Origin: an uncultured Prevotellaceae bacterium
GTDB lineage: Bacteria; Bacteroidota; Bacteroidia; Bacteroidales; Bacteroidaceae
DNA: 13,047 nt
Reading direction: 5' to 3'
NCBI GenBank assembly: GCA_947176655.1
Contig: CAMWRK010000035.1
Coordinates: 1 to 13,047 of the forward strand
The notes beneath the pieces are model-generated. The model was not told where the DNA came from. It saw only the letters and a program-made list of their open reading frames with translations, and ran no database searches. Shown here piece after piece: positions 1 to 6,715 of this stretch. Position 1 is the first letter of the stretch. Each line of letters starts with the position of its first letter. Made by a program: the position numbers and the translations under genes.

Positions 1-1
1 C

Positions 2-352
2 CGTAATATCGACAGGATTCTGCAGTATGGCGGAACACCGAGACAGCAGACTCTCTGGCGGGAACACTACAATGTTCTGACTTCCGCAATCAAGGCGACA
101 CAGCAGGCGTATATGCCTAATTCACAGCGCAAGAGACAGTATCTGCAGATATATGCTGATGTCGCCCGGAAGAATGAGACACTTGTGCGATACCTGGTCA
201 GGCTGTCAAACAGCCGCACTACGGCATCCTTGCTGAACAGTTCATACGATAAACCGGCTCCTCAGGCAGTCGCTGCCGCCAATGCTCTTTCAAGATGGCG
301 TGACGCCGGCTGGAGTGTGTCAGGTAACAATTCAAATACAATAAATCAATAA
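2..352 (+). CDS. TraI-like conjugal transfer protein, C-terminal part (5' end outside window)
   Basis: An open frame runs in from the left edge without a stop and ends at TAA 350-352, giving about 116 visible residues. The first in-frame ATG (113) is internal, because clearly coding sequence (a Gln/Arg/Tyr-rich helical stretch) precedes it, so I treat the gene as 5'-partial. The visible part is hydrophilic, Gln/Ala/Arg-rich and probably helical, with no transmembrane segment or catalytic motif. The ending 13 bases before traJ matches the place of TraI in CTnDOT-type operons, where TraI is a secreted or periplasmic protein sometimes compared with VirB5. The family call rests mainly on position, not on a recognised motif. 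It could also be another accessory transfer protein. Confidence 0.55.
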   Translation, partial: RNIDRILQYGGTPRQQTLWREHYNVLTSAIKATQQAYMPNSQRKRQYLQIYADVARKNETLVRYLVRLSNSRTTASLLNSSYDKPAPQAVAAANALSRWRDAGWSVSGNNSNTINQ

Positions 353-365
353 CATATAGGCATTT

Positions 366-1496
366 ATGGCAGACAATATTCTCAGTGATTTCGGTATAAA
401 CCTGTTGGAAGAAGAAGTCGATGACGTAATCTTTCAGACAAATGAGTTCCTGTGTGACGCGACTTTCACCGGCACACAAGGTCCGTTCTGGTGGATTCTC
501 CAGATGTGTATGGCACTCGCCGCGATGTTCGCCTTTATCATGGCGGCAGGAATGGCTTATAAGATGATGGTCAAGAAAGAACCTCTTGACGTGATGAAGC
601 TGTTCCGTCCTCTCGCTGTGGCAATAGTCATGACATGGTGGTATCCGCCGGCAGATACGGGAATGCACCGTTCCGGTAGCTCATGGTGTTTTCTTGACTT
701 CCTTTCATATATCCCCAATGCCATCGGTTCATACACACATGACCTGTATCAGGCGGAAGCAGCCCAGATTTCCGACAAATTCGAGGAAGTACAGCAACTT
801 ATCTTCGTGCGTGACACCTTATATACAGATTTACAAGCTAAAGCCGACGTAGCCCGTGCAGGAACTATGGATCCGGCACTCATTGAATCCACAATGGAAC
901 AGACTGGAGTCGATGAAGTGACCGAAATGGAGAAAGACGCAAGCAAACTTTGGTTCACAAGCCTCGTTTCCGGCGCTACTGTCTGTATAGACAAAATTGT
1001 GATGGTCATTGCACTTATAGTCTTCCGTATAGGCTGGTGGGCTACGATTTACTGCCAACAGATACTACTGGGTATGCTGACGATATTCGGTCCGATACAA
1101 TGGGCTTTCTCCCTCTTGCCAAAATGGGAGGGCGCGTGGGCCAAGTGGATGATACGTTACCTGACCGTACATTTTTACGGAGCGATGCTCTATTTCGTAG
1201 GCTTTTATGTCCTCTTGCTGTTCGATATTGTGCTTTGCATACAGGTGGAGAACCTCACGGCCATAACCCAGAACGAGGCTACCATGGCGGCATACTTGCA
1301 AAACTCCTTTTTCTCCGCCGGCTATCTGATGGCCGCCTCGATAGTGGCTCTGAAATGTCTCAACCTCGTTCCTGATCTTGCTGCATGGATGATACCTGAA
1401 GGCGACACTGCCTTCTCTACCCGAAACTTCGGTGAGGGTGTGGCGCAACAGGCAAAGATGTCTACAACAGGAGCAATGGCCTCAATGATGAGATAA
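366..1496 (+). CDS. traJ: Conjugative transfer protein TraJ (VirB6-like polytopic membrane protein)
   Basis: This 376-residue inner-membrane protein should form part of the type IV secretion channel. Hydrophobic segments lie near residues 43-66, 78-94, 197-218, 222-250, 263-292 and 314-335. A hydrophilic loop near residues 125-195, rich in Glu and Ala, separates the first two from the rest, as in VirB6/TraJ proteins. The segments FLSYIPNAIGSY (110-123) and TIFGPIQWAFSLLPKWEGAW (239-258) look like the conserved core of Bacteroidales TraJ. Length is slightly above the roughly 330 residues usual for CTnDOT TraJ. The gene starts 13 bases after the TraI-like stop. It is followed by a 19-base gap and traK, so it sits inside the operon. 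The stretch around residues 96-106 (ADTGMHRSGSS) is unusual in composition, but I found no frameshift that improves it. Confidence 0.9.
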   Translation: MADNILSDFGINLLEEEVDDVIFQTNEFLCDATFTGTQGPFWWILQMCMALAAMFAFIMAAGMAYKMMVKKEPLDVMKLFRPLAVAIVMTWWYPPADTGMHRSGSSWCFLDFLSYIPNAIGSYTHDLYQAEAAQISDKFEEVQQLIFVRDTLYTDLQAKADVARAGTMDPALIESTMEQTGVDEVTEMEKDASKLWFTSLVSGATVCIDKIVMVIALIVFRIGWWATIYCQQILLGMLTIFGPIQWAFSLLPKWEGAWAKWMIRYLTVHFYGAMLYFVGFYVLLLFDIVLCIQVENLTAITQNEATMAAYLQNSFFSAGYLMAASIVALKCLNLVPDLAAWMIPEGDTAFSTRNFGEGVAQQAKMSTTGAMASMMR

Positions 1497-1515
1497 TACT
1501 TAAAATGATAATACA

Positions 1516-2130
1516 ATGATAATTAAAAATTTAGAAAACAAAATCAAACTGGTGATGATAGTCTGCGGACTATTCCTTGTCGGCTGTATCATCATCTGTC
1601 TGTCAAGTATCTGGACAGCCCGGACTATGGTAGTGGATGCCCAGCAGAAAATATATGTCCTTGACGGCAATGTTCCGATTCTTGTTCAGCGCACGACTAT
1701 GGACGAGACCCTTGACGTCGAGGCGAAAAGTCATGTGGAAATGTTCCACCACCTATTTTTTACGCTTGCTCCCGATGACAAATACATCAAATATACGCTT
1801 GACAAAGCAATGTATCTGGTGGATGAGACCGGTCTTGCACAGTACAACACCTTGAAGGAAAAGGGATTCTACAACAATATCATGGGGACTTCCGCTGTGT
1901 TCTCAATTTTCTGTGACAGCATCAGCTTCAACAAGGAGAAGATGGAGTTCACATACTATGGAAGACAGCGCATCGAGCGCAGAACATCAGTTCTTACCCG
2001 TGAGCTGGTGACAGCAGGACAGCTCAAGCGTGTGCCTCGCACAGATAACAATCCGCATGGACTGCTGATAGTCAACTGGCGTACACTCCTTAACAAAGAT
2101 ATTGAGCAAAGAACCAAAAATACATATTGA
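1516..2130 (+). CDS. traK: Conjugative transfer protein TraK (VirB8-like)
   Basis: This 204-residue bitopic inner-membrane protein belongs to the TraK family, thought to play the VirB8 role of nucleating the secretion channel in the periplasm. It has a short N-terminal tail, one membrane segment at about residues 11-34, and a periplasmic domain from there to the end. Length matches CTnDOT TraK (about 207 residues). Features that fit the family are the helix with HVEMFHHLFF (72-81), the segment DKAMYLVDETG (95-105) and the late Arg-rich strand GRQRIERRTS (148-157). It is preceded by an AT-rich leader (AATGATAATACA), with no clear Shine-Dalgarno, as is normal in Bacteroidetes. The stop TGA is 2128-2130, two bases before the traL ATG. 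Confidence 0.9.
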   Translation: MIIKNLENKIKLVMIVCGLFLVGCIIICLSSIWTARTMVVDAQQKIYVLDGNVPILVQRTTMDETLDVEAKSHVEMFHHLFFTLAPDDKYIKYTLDKAMYLVDETGLAQYNTLKEKGFYNNIMGTSAVFSIFCDSISFNKEKMEFTYYGRQRIERRTSVLTRELVTAGQLKRVPRTDNNPHGLLIVNWRTLLNKDIEQRTKNTY

Positions 2131-2132
2131 GT

Positions 2133-2492
2133 ATGGGATGGAAGAAACTGATAATCGGAGAGAAGATGCCCGACAAGAATGATCCGCAGTATGCCGAACA
2201 GTATGAGAAAGACGTGAATGCCGGACGGAAATTCGCCCGGATGTTCCGGATTGACAAAGCTGCAGCCTGTGTGCAGAGATTCGCTTGCCGGAGTCCAAAA
2301 CTCTTTCTTGCGATTGTGTTCGGCATAGTTATCAGCTGCTTTTCACTCAATGCATACCGAGTGGTTAAGATATGCAACCGCCCTAAGGCAAAGCAAACGA
2401 CCACTGTGGTGAGCCAGCAGGAGCAACTGCTTAAAGAAAAACGGATTAACAAAACCATAAACAACATAACAAATGACACTGACAGACCTTAA
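2133..2492 (+). CDS. traL: Conjugative transfer protein TraL (small inner-membrane protein)
   Basis: This is a 119-residue protein with a basic, hydrophilic N-terminus and one membrane segment at about residues 55-73 (PKLFLAIVFGIVISCF), then a short polar tail. Its position between traK and traM and its size match TraL of CTnDOT-type elements, whose exact function is unknown. I place the start at ATG 2133 and not at the TTG 2127, because TTG is rare in this group and would overlap the traK stop. The last 20 bases overlap the start of traM (ATG 2473), so translation of the two is probably coupled. Recognition comes mainly from context, size and topology. Confidence 0.75.
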   Translation: MGWKKLIIGEKMPDKNDPQYAEQYEKDVNAGRKFARMFRIDKAAACVQRFACRSPKLFLAIVFGIVISCFSLNAYRVVKICNRPKAKQTTTVVSQQEQLLKEKRINKTINNITNDTDRP

Positions 2493-3702
2493 GAACAAGA
2501 TTAACTGGCGGGAACCGAGATATATGCTCCCGGCCATACTCTATCCTCTGCTGCTCGGTGCCGGGTATCTTATCTTCGACATATTTGATGTGAAACTCGC
2601 AGAAAAGCCATCCGAGATGCAGACCACGGAGTATCTCAATCCCGAGCTGCCTCAGGCTCAGTTGCGTTCCGGCGATATCGGAAGCAAATACGAGAATATG
2701 TCGAAGTCGTATGGTAAGATCCAGGATTACTCAGCAGTTGAGAACATAGACCGCGACAATGACACGGGCATGGAGGAATACGATTCAAAGTATTCCGACT
2801 CTGACCTTGCATTTCTTGATGCCGAGGCAGCCCGTCGCCTTCAGGAGATGCAGGATCAGCTCGATGCAAGCCGCAGGCGTGGAGAAGAGCTGATGAACGA
2901 CTCGATCGACGCTCCCATGAGCGAGGAAGAAAGGATTGCCCGTGGCCAACAAAGGCAGCAGGAGGCACTTGATGAACTGAACAAGGCTCTCGCAGAAGCG
3001 CGGCTCAAAGGCCAGAAAGGTCTGGAAGATGTCCCGTCAGAGTCCTATCAGGCAACTGTGGTTGCTACCGCTTCCGTAAGCAGTACCGGGACAGTAGAGA
3101 ATAATCCGGATGCCGTGAATGTGCCGGCTGAGGATTCCGAGTCTCAGACGGTGGTAAAAGTGAGGAAACAGCCATCGGACTACTTCAACACACTTGCCGA
3201 GAACGAACCGGAACCGAGACTTATCAAGGCAATAATTGATGAGAATATCAAGGCAGTGGACGGTTCACGTGTCCGGCTTCGCCTTCTCGATGACGTGGAG
3301 ATAAACGGTTTGACCCTCAAGAAAGGCTCATATATGTATGCTACGATGAGCGGATTCGGACAGCAGAGGGTAAAAGGTAATGTCAAGAGCCTCATGGTTG
3401 ATGACGAACTTGTCAAGGTAAATCTTACACTCTATGATACAGACGGTCTTGAAGGTCTTTATGTTCCGCAGTCTTCTTTCCGGGAGACAGGCAAGGATAT
3501 TGCCTCCGGTGCCATGAGCAGTCAGATGAGCCTCAATAACGGCTCATACGGCAACACATTCCAGCAATGGGGTATGCAGGCTATTCAGAACGCCTACCAG
3601 CAGACCTCCAATGCCATATCCAAGGCAATCCGCAAGAACAAGGCCAGTCTGAAATACGGCACTTTTGTCTATCTCGTCAACAGTCGTGATGCGAATAAAT
3701 GA
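2473..3702 (+). CDS. traM: Conjugative transfer protein TraM (VirB10-like scaffold)
   Basis: This 409-residue protein should span the periplasm and link inner- and outer-membrane parts of the secretion channel, as VirB10 does. An inner-membrane segment lies at about residues 18-37. A charged region predicted as coiled coil covers about 110-183 (many Glu, Gln, Arg; DAEAARRLQEMQDQLDASRR). A Ser/Thr/Val-rich linker follows, then the conserved C-terminal domain from about 235. This carries FNTLAENEP (238-246), VRLRLLDDVEINGLTLKKGS (267-286) and VPQSSFRETGKD (331-342), all typical of Bacteroidales TraM. Length is close to CTnDOT TraM (about 450). It overlaps traL at its start and the methyltransferase at its end (ATGA at 3699-3702). 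Confidence 0.92.
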   Translation: MTLTDLKNKINWREPRYMLPAILYPLLLGAGYLIFDIFDVKLAEKPSEMQTTEYLNPELPQAQLRSGDIGSKYENMSKSYGKIQDYSAVENIDRDNDTGMEEYDSKYSDSDLAFLDAEAARRLQEMQDQLDASRRRGEELMNDSIDAPMSEEERIARGQQRQQEALDELNKALAEARLKGQKGLEDVPSESYQATVVATASVSSTGTVENNPDAVNVPAEDSESQTVVKVRKQPSDYFNTLAENEPEPRLIKAIIDENIKAVDGSRVRLRLLDDVEINGLTLKKGSYMYATMSGFGQQRVKGNVKSLMVDDELVKVNLTLYDTDGLEGLYVPQSSFRETGKDIASGAMSSQMSLNNGSYGNTFQQWGMQAIQNAYQQTSNAISKAIRKNKASLKYGTFVYLVNSRDANK

Positions 3703-4511
3703 TTGATATGATTGAGATTGATAAAACAATGACAACTCACATAGAACCTGATAAGGTCTATAATATGGATTGTCTCGAAGGAATGGCACTGATGCCGGAC
3801 AAGAGTGTGGATGCCATCATTGCCGACCTTCCATACGGTGTACTGAACCGTCAGAACAAATCTGCCAAATGGGACAGGATGATACCTCTCGACCTCCTAT
3901 GGGAGCAGTACAACCGAATAGCCAAACCGGATGCTCCGATTATCCTCTTCTCGCAGGGAGCTTTCACAGCCAGACTCTTAATGTCGCAACCGAAAAAGTG
4001 GCGTTATAATCTGGTATGGGTGAAAGACCGTGTCAGCGGACATCTTAACGCCCGGCGTATGCCTTTGCGTCAGCATGAGGATATAGTCCTTTTCTATGAC
4101 CGGCTCCCGGTTTATCATCCTCAGATGCGCCCATGTTCCCCGAATGAACGGAATCATAGCCGACACGATCCGGTTGAGTTTACCAACCGATGTTACGGCA
4201 AAATGAGGGCTGTACCGGTAAGAATGGCTGATGACAAGTATCCCACTTCGGTAATCTATATACCCAAGGAGCATAAGACAGGAGCGTTCTATCATCCGAC
4301 TCAGAAGCCTGTGGCTCTGGTGGAGTACCTTATAAGGACATATACGGATGAAGGGGATCTGGTTCTTGACAACGCCATTGGATCCGGCACCACTGCCGTG
4401 GCCGCAATAAACACAGGACGACACTTCATAGGCTTTGACATCGAGCCTGAATACTGCAACATAGCACGAATGAGAATCAATCAGGCAATGGATGCCAAAA
4501 TAAATAAGTAA
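3699..4511 (+). CDS. Beta-class site-specific DNA methyltransferase (N4-cytosine or N6-adenine)
   Basis: The 270-residue protein transfers a methyl group from S-adenosylmethionine to an exocyclic amino group of DNA. The catalytic motif IV is DLPYG (43-47), a variant of DPPY. The SAM-binding motif I comes late, as DNAIGSGTT (224-232), preceded by HPTQKPVAL (199-207). Catalytic-before-SAM order defines the beta class. There is no large extra domain, so the short middle region (about 110-195) must hold target recognition; the target site cannot be read from sequence. No restriction endonuclease gene is adjacent, so it is likely an orphan enzyme that protects the transferring element from recipient restriction (inference). 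The start overlaps the traM stop in an ATGA junction, giving translational coupling; ATG 3708 or 3729 are alternatives that remove 3 or 10 residues. Confidence 0.9.
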   Translation: MIDMIEIDKTMTTHIEPDKVYNMDCLEGMALMPDKSVDAIIADLPYGVLNRQNKSAKWDRMIPLDLLWEQYNRIAKPDAPIILFSQGAFTARLLMSQPKKWRYNLVWVKDRVSGHLNARRMPLRQHEDIVLFYDRLPVYHPQMRPCSPNERNHSRHDPVEFTNRCYGKMRAVPVRMADDKYPTSVIYIPKEHKTGAFYHPTQKPVALVEYLIRTYTDEGDLVLDNAIGSGTTAVAAINTGRHFIGFDIEPEYCNIARMRINQAMDAKINK

Positions 4512-4531
4512 AGCAACAAATAATTACTCAC

Positions 4532-5383
4532 ATGAAATTCAAAAGTATAATCACCGGACTCTTCTTGTCCATTACTCTCTTTTCCGCTACCGAGGTCAAT
4601 GCACAGCAGACCTACGAGGAGATTGAACAACTCACAGTCAACGAACAGGTAACAACCGTCATCACCGCCTCCGAACCTATCAGGTTCGTGGACATATCCA
4701 CTGACCTTGTGGCAGGAGACCAGCCTATCAATAACACTGTACGTCTGAAGCCCAAGGACGCAGGTCATGAGGACGGCTCAGTTCTTGCAATCGTGACAAT
4801 CGTCACGGAGAGATACCGTACCCAGTATGCGCTTGTCTACACAACGCGCATGACAGAGGCTGTGACAGATAAAGAGGTGCAGTTGACCGAGAGGACCCCA
4901 TACCATAATCCGGCAGTGTCGATGTCAACCGACGATATGTATATGTTCGCCCGAAAGGTCTGGACTTCTCCGGCTAAGTTCCGCAATGTCTGCAACCGGA
5001 AGAACCGCATGACAATGAGGCTTAACAACATCTACGCCGTGGGAGACTACTTCTTCATAGACTTTTCGATAGACAACCGTACCAATGTACGCTTCGATAT
5101 TGACGAGATCCGTGTTAAACTCGCCGACAAGAAGGTGCATAAGGCTACAAATTCCCAGATTGTCGAACTGAAGCCTGAAATGGTGCTTGGGCAATCCAAG
5201 TCTTTTCTGCATGGATACCGCAATGTCATAGTGGTAAGGAAGCTGACATTCCCCAATGACAAGGTGTTGAGCATCGAGCTTAGTGAGAAACAGATTTCGG
5301 GACGCACAATATCTCTTAATATTGACTATGAAGCGGTGTTGTCGGCCGATGGATTCAATAACGTACTGCTGCAGGAGGACTAA
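4532..5383 (+). CDS. traN: Conjugative transfer protein TraN (DUF4138, VirB9-like)
   Basis: This 283-residue exported protein is expected to join TraM and the outer-membrane part of the channel. A signal peptide is clear: KFK, a hydrophobic core near residues 6-19 and a probable cleavage after VNA (22-24) before QQTYEE. The mature part alternates beta strands, with RFVDIS (51-56), LAIVTIVTERYRTQYALVYT (85-104) and GDYFFIDFSIDNRTNVRFDI (171-190), which fit the DUF4138/TraN family. Length is a little below CTnDOT TraN (about 330). It begins 20 bases after the methyltransferase with an A/C-rich leader and ends 3 bases before traO. In CTnDOT traN directly follows traM; here the methyltransferase gene sits between them. 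Confidence 0.88.
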   Translation: MKFKSIITGLFLSITLFSATEVNAQQTYEEIEQLTVNEQVTTVITASEPIRFVDISTDLVAGDQPINNTVRLKPKDAGHEDGSVLAIVTIVTERYRTQYALVYTTRMTEAVTDKEVQLTERTPYHNPAVSMSTDDMYMFARKVWTSPAKFRNVCNRKNRMTMRLNNIYAVGDYFFIDFSIDNRTNVRFDIDEIRVKLADKKVHKATNSQIVELKPEMVLGQSKSFLHGYRNVIVVRKLTFPNDKVLSIELSEKQISGRTISLNIDYEAVLSADGFNNVLLQED

Positions 5384-5386
5384 GCC

Positions 5387-5893
5387 ATGAAGAAGATACT
5401 TTTTGTAATTCTCGTAATAATGTCTGTGTCCGTTCAGGCATTTGCCGGAGAACATGAAGGACGCATAGGGTTTGGCGTGGGATTGCTTTACCGCAATGGA
5501 CTTGACGCGACAATCAGTTATGAGCGTGAGAACGCCAATCACAACGCATGGGAGTTTTTTGCCAATGGTTATCTCCAGTGGAAAGAGTGTGAATCCTGTG
5601 GCCACATCTGCCCGGAGTCGTTCTGGAAGAATTACCGCTCATGGGGAGTTGGCGCAGCCTACAAGCCTTGTGTGAGTCGTGGCCGTAACAACTACGGCAA
5701 TCTACGGCTGGGTGGTTCTCTCGGTTCTGATACCCATAGGGTGCTTGGTGGTGTCCATGCCGGATATGAGCATAACTACCGGCTTAAAGGGGGATGGCAG
5801 CTCTATTGGCAGGTCAAGACAGACCTGATGATTGTGGGAGAAGACCTTTTCCGCACCGGTGTGGTGTTAGGCATCAAGCTCCCGGTGAAATGA
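5387..5893 (+). CDS. traO: Conjugative transfer protein TraO-like, exported beta-rich protein
   Basis: The 168-residue product has a classical signal peptide (residues 1-20, cleavage after AFA) and a mature domain with alternating Gly/aromatic strands, such as RIGFGVGLLYR (26-36) and RSWGVGAAYKP (84-94). It ends in a short hydrophobic strand, which suggests an outer-membrane beta-barrel. The size, position just after traN and glycine-rich strands fit TraO of CTnDOT-type operons. A cysteine-rich loop C68-x2-C71-x3-C75 is unusual for such a protein; C95 follows. The gap to traN is 3 bases, so the two are coexpressed. Confidence 0.75.
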   Translation: MKKILFVILVIMSVSVQAFAGEHEGRIGFGVGLLYRNGLDATISYERENANHNAWEFFANGYLQWKECESCGHICPESFWKNYRSWGVGAAYKPCVSRGRNNYGNLRLGGSLGSDTHRVLGGVHAGYEHNYRLKGGWQLYWQVKTDLMIVGEDLFRTGVVLGIKLPVK

Positions 5894-5902
5894 CACTATT
5901 AT

Positions 5903-6706
5903 ATGAAACACAGACAAATCATGCAGATGAAAAGAATGAAAAAGATTGACAAGGCGGCTCGTCGTGCCGATAAGGAGTGTATGAAGAAAGGCCGTTCACG
6001 ATACAAAGGACTGAAAGTGAAGCTGCACCGCGCATGGAAGGCGTTTATGCGCAATTATGTAGGACTATTCGCGATACTTATGATAATGTCGCTGACAGCG
6101 TGTGACGCTCACCGTGATTTTCCGGACACTTCGATGAAAGTCGGTCATGTGCTTTGCACCGACGGTAACGTAATGTCGTGGGAGGACTGTGAGCGGTTAG
6201 ACAAGGAGCCGATTGCTGTTGTGTTCTATGTCAATATCGTTAACGATGACCGCATGGAAGGTAACGGATACGCCGTCTATCTTCATGACATTGAGCGTAG
6301 GGAGTTTGCTGACAGCATTGGTATAGCGCAGGGAACGTCTGCAGATATTTCAGCATACGACGGCAACAGCAACACATTCGCCATCTTTGCGGCCACCGGG
6401 TGTGAATCACCGGCGGGTCAAGCTGTATTCGATATGTGGAGATACGGACAAAGTGCTTATATAGGCTCGGTCGCTGAAATGAGATTGCTATATCAGTCAA
6501 AGCCATATATAAACGGGATTATCACCGCTCTTGGCGGAGACCCTCTCCCTGATGAAGCCGGGGAGTCATGGTACTGGACATCAACAGAGGTAGACGGCCA
6601 ACAGACAGCCAAAGCATGGCTCTACTCACTATCGAGCGGAGCTATACAGGAAACTCCGAAATCACAGGCGCATAAGGTACGTCCGATAGTCACACTCAAC
6701 AACTAA
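5903..6706 (+). CDS. Probable lipoprotein with DUF1566-like C-terminal domain in tra operon
   Basis: The 267-residue frame begins with about 48 strongly basic residues (Lys/Arg-rich, five Met), followed by a hydrophobic stretch and a lipobox, SLTAC, with Cys at residue 67. It could therefore be a lipoprotein that starts at ATG 6047 (residue 49), preceded at a good distance by GGAAG, or a longer protein starting at 5903 with an unusually long basic cytoplasmic tail. After the lipobox come small beta-rich segments. The C-terminal half holds SVAEMRLLY (189-197), WYWTSTE (223-229), then AKAWLYS and a terminal KVRPIV. This resembles the DUF1566/FISUMP-like, lectin-related fold of secreted Bacteroidetes proteins. 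Its role in transfer is unknown; its place after traO suggests a VirB7-like or surface-exposed accessory lipoprotein (inference). Confidence 0.7.
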   Translation: MKHRQIMQMKRMKKIDKAARRADKECMKKGRSRYKGLKVKLHRAWKAFMRNYVGLFAILMIMSLTACDAHRDFPDTSMKVGHVLCTDGNVMSWEDCERLDKEPIAVVFYVNIVNDDRMEGNGYAVYLHDIERREFADSIGIAQGTSADISAYDGNSNTFAIFAATGCESPAGQAVFDMWRYGQSAYIGSVAEMRLLYQSKPYINGIITALGGDPLPDEAGESWYWTSTEVDGQQTAKAWLYSLSSGAIQETPKSQAHKVRPIVTLNN

Positions 6707-6715
6707 GACAAGTTT

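Noticed and set aside
219..668. Minus-strand 149-residue frame across the TraI/TraJ junction
   Set aside because: It is a shadow of plus-strand genes with Cys/His-rich, low-likelihood protein composition.
640..700. Possible frameshift in traJ around residues 96-106
   Set aside because: Neither alternative frame gives a better protein, and one meets a stop; the annotated frame resumes a good family pattern directly after.
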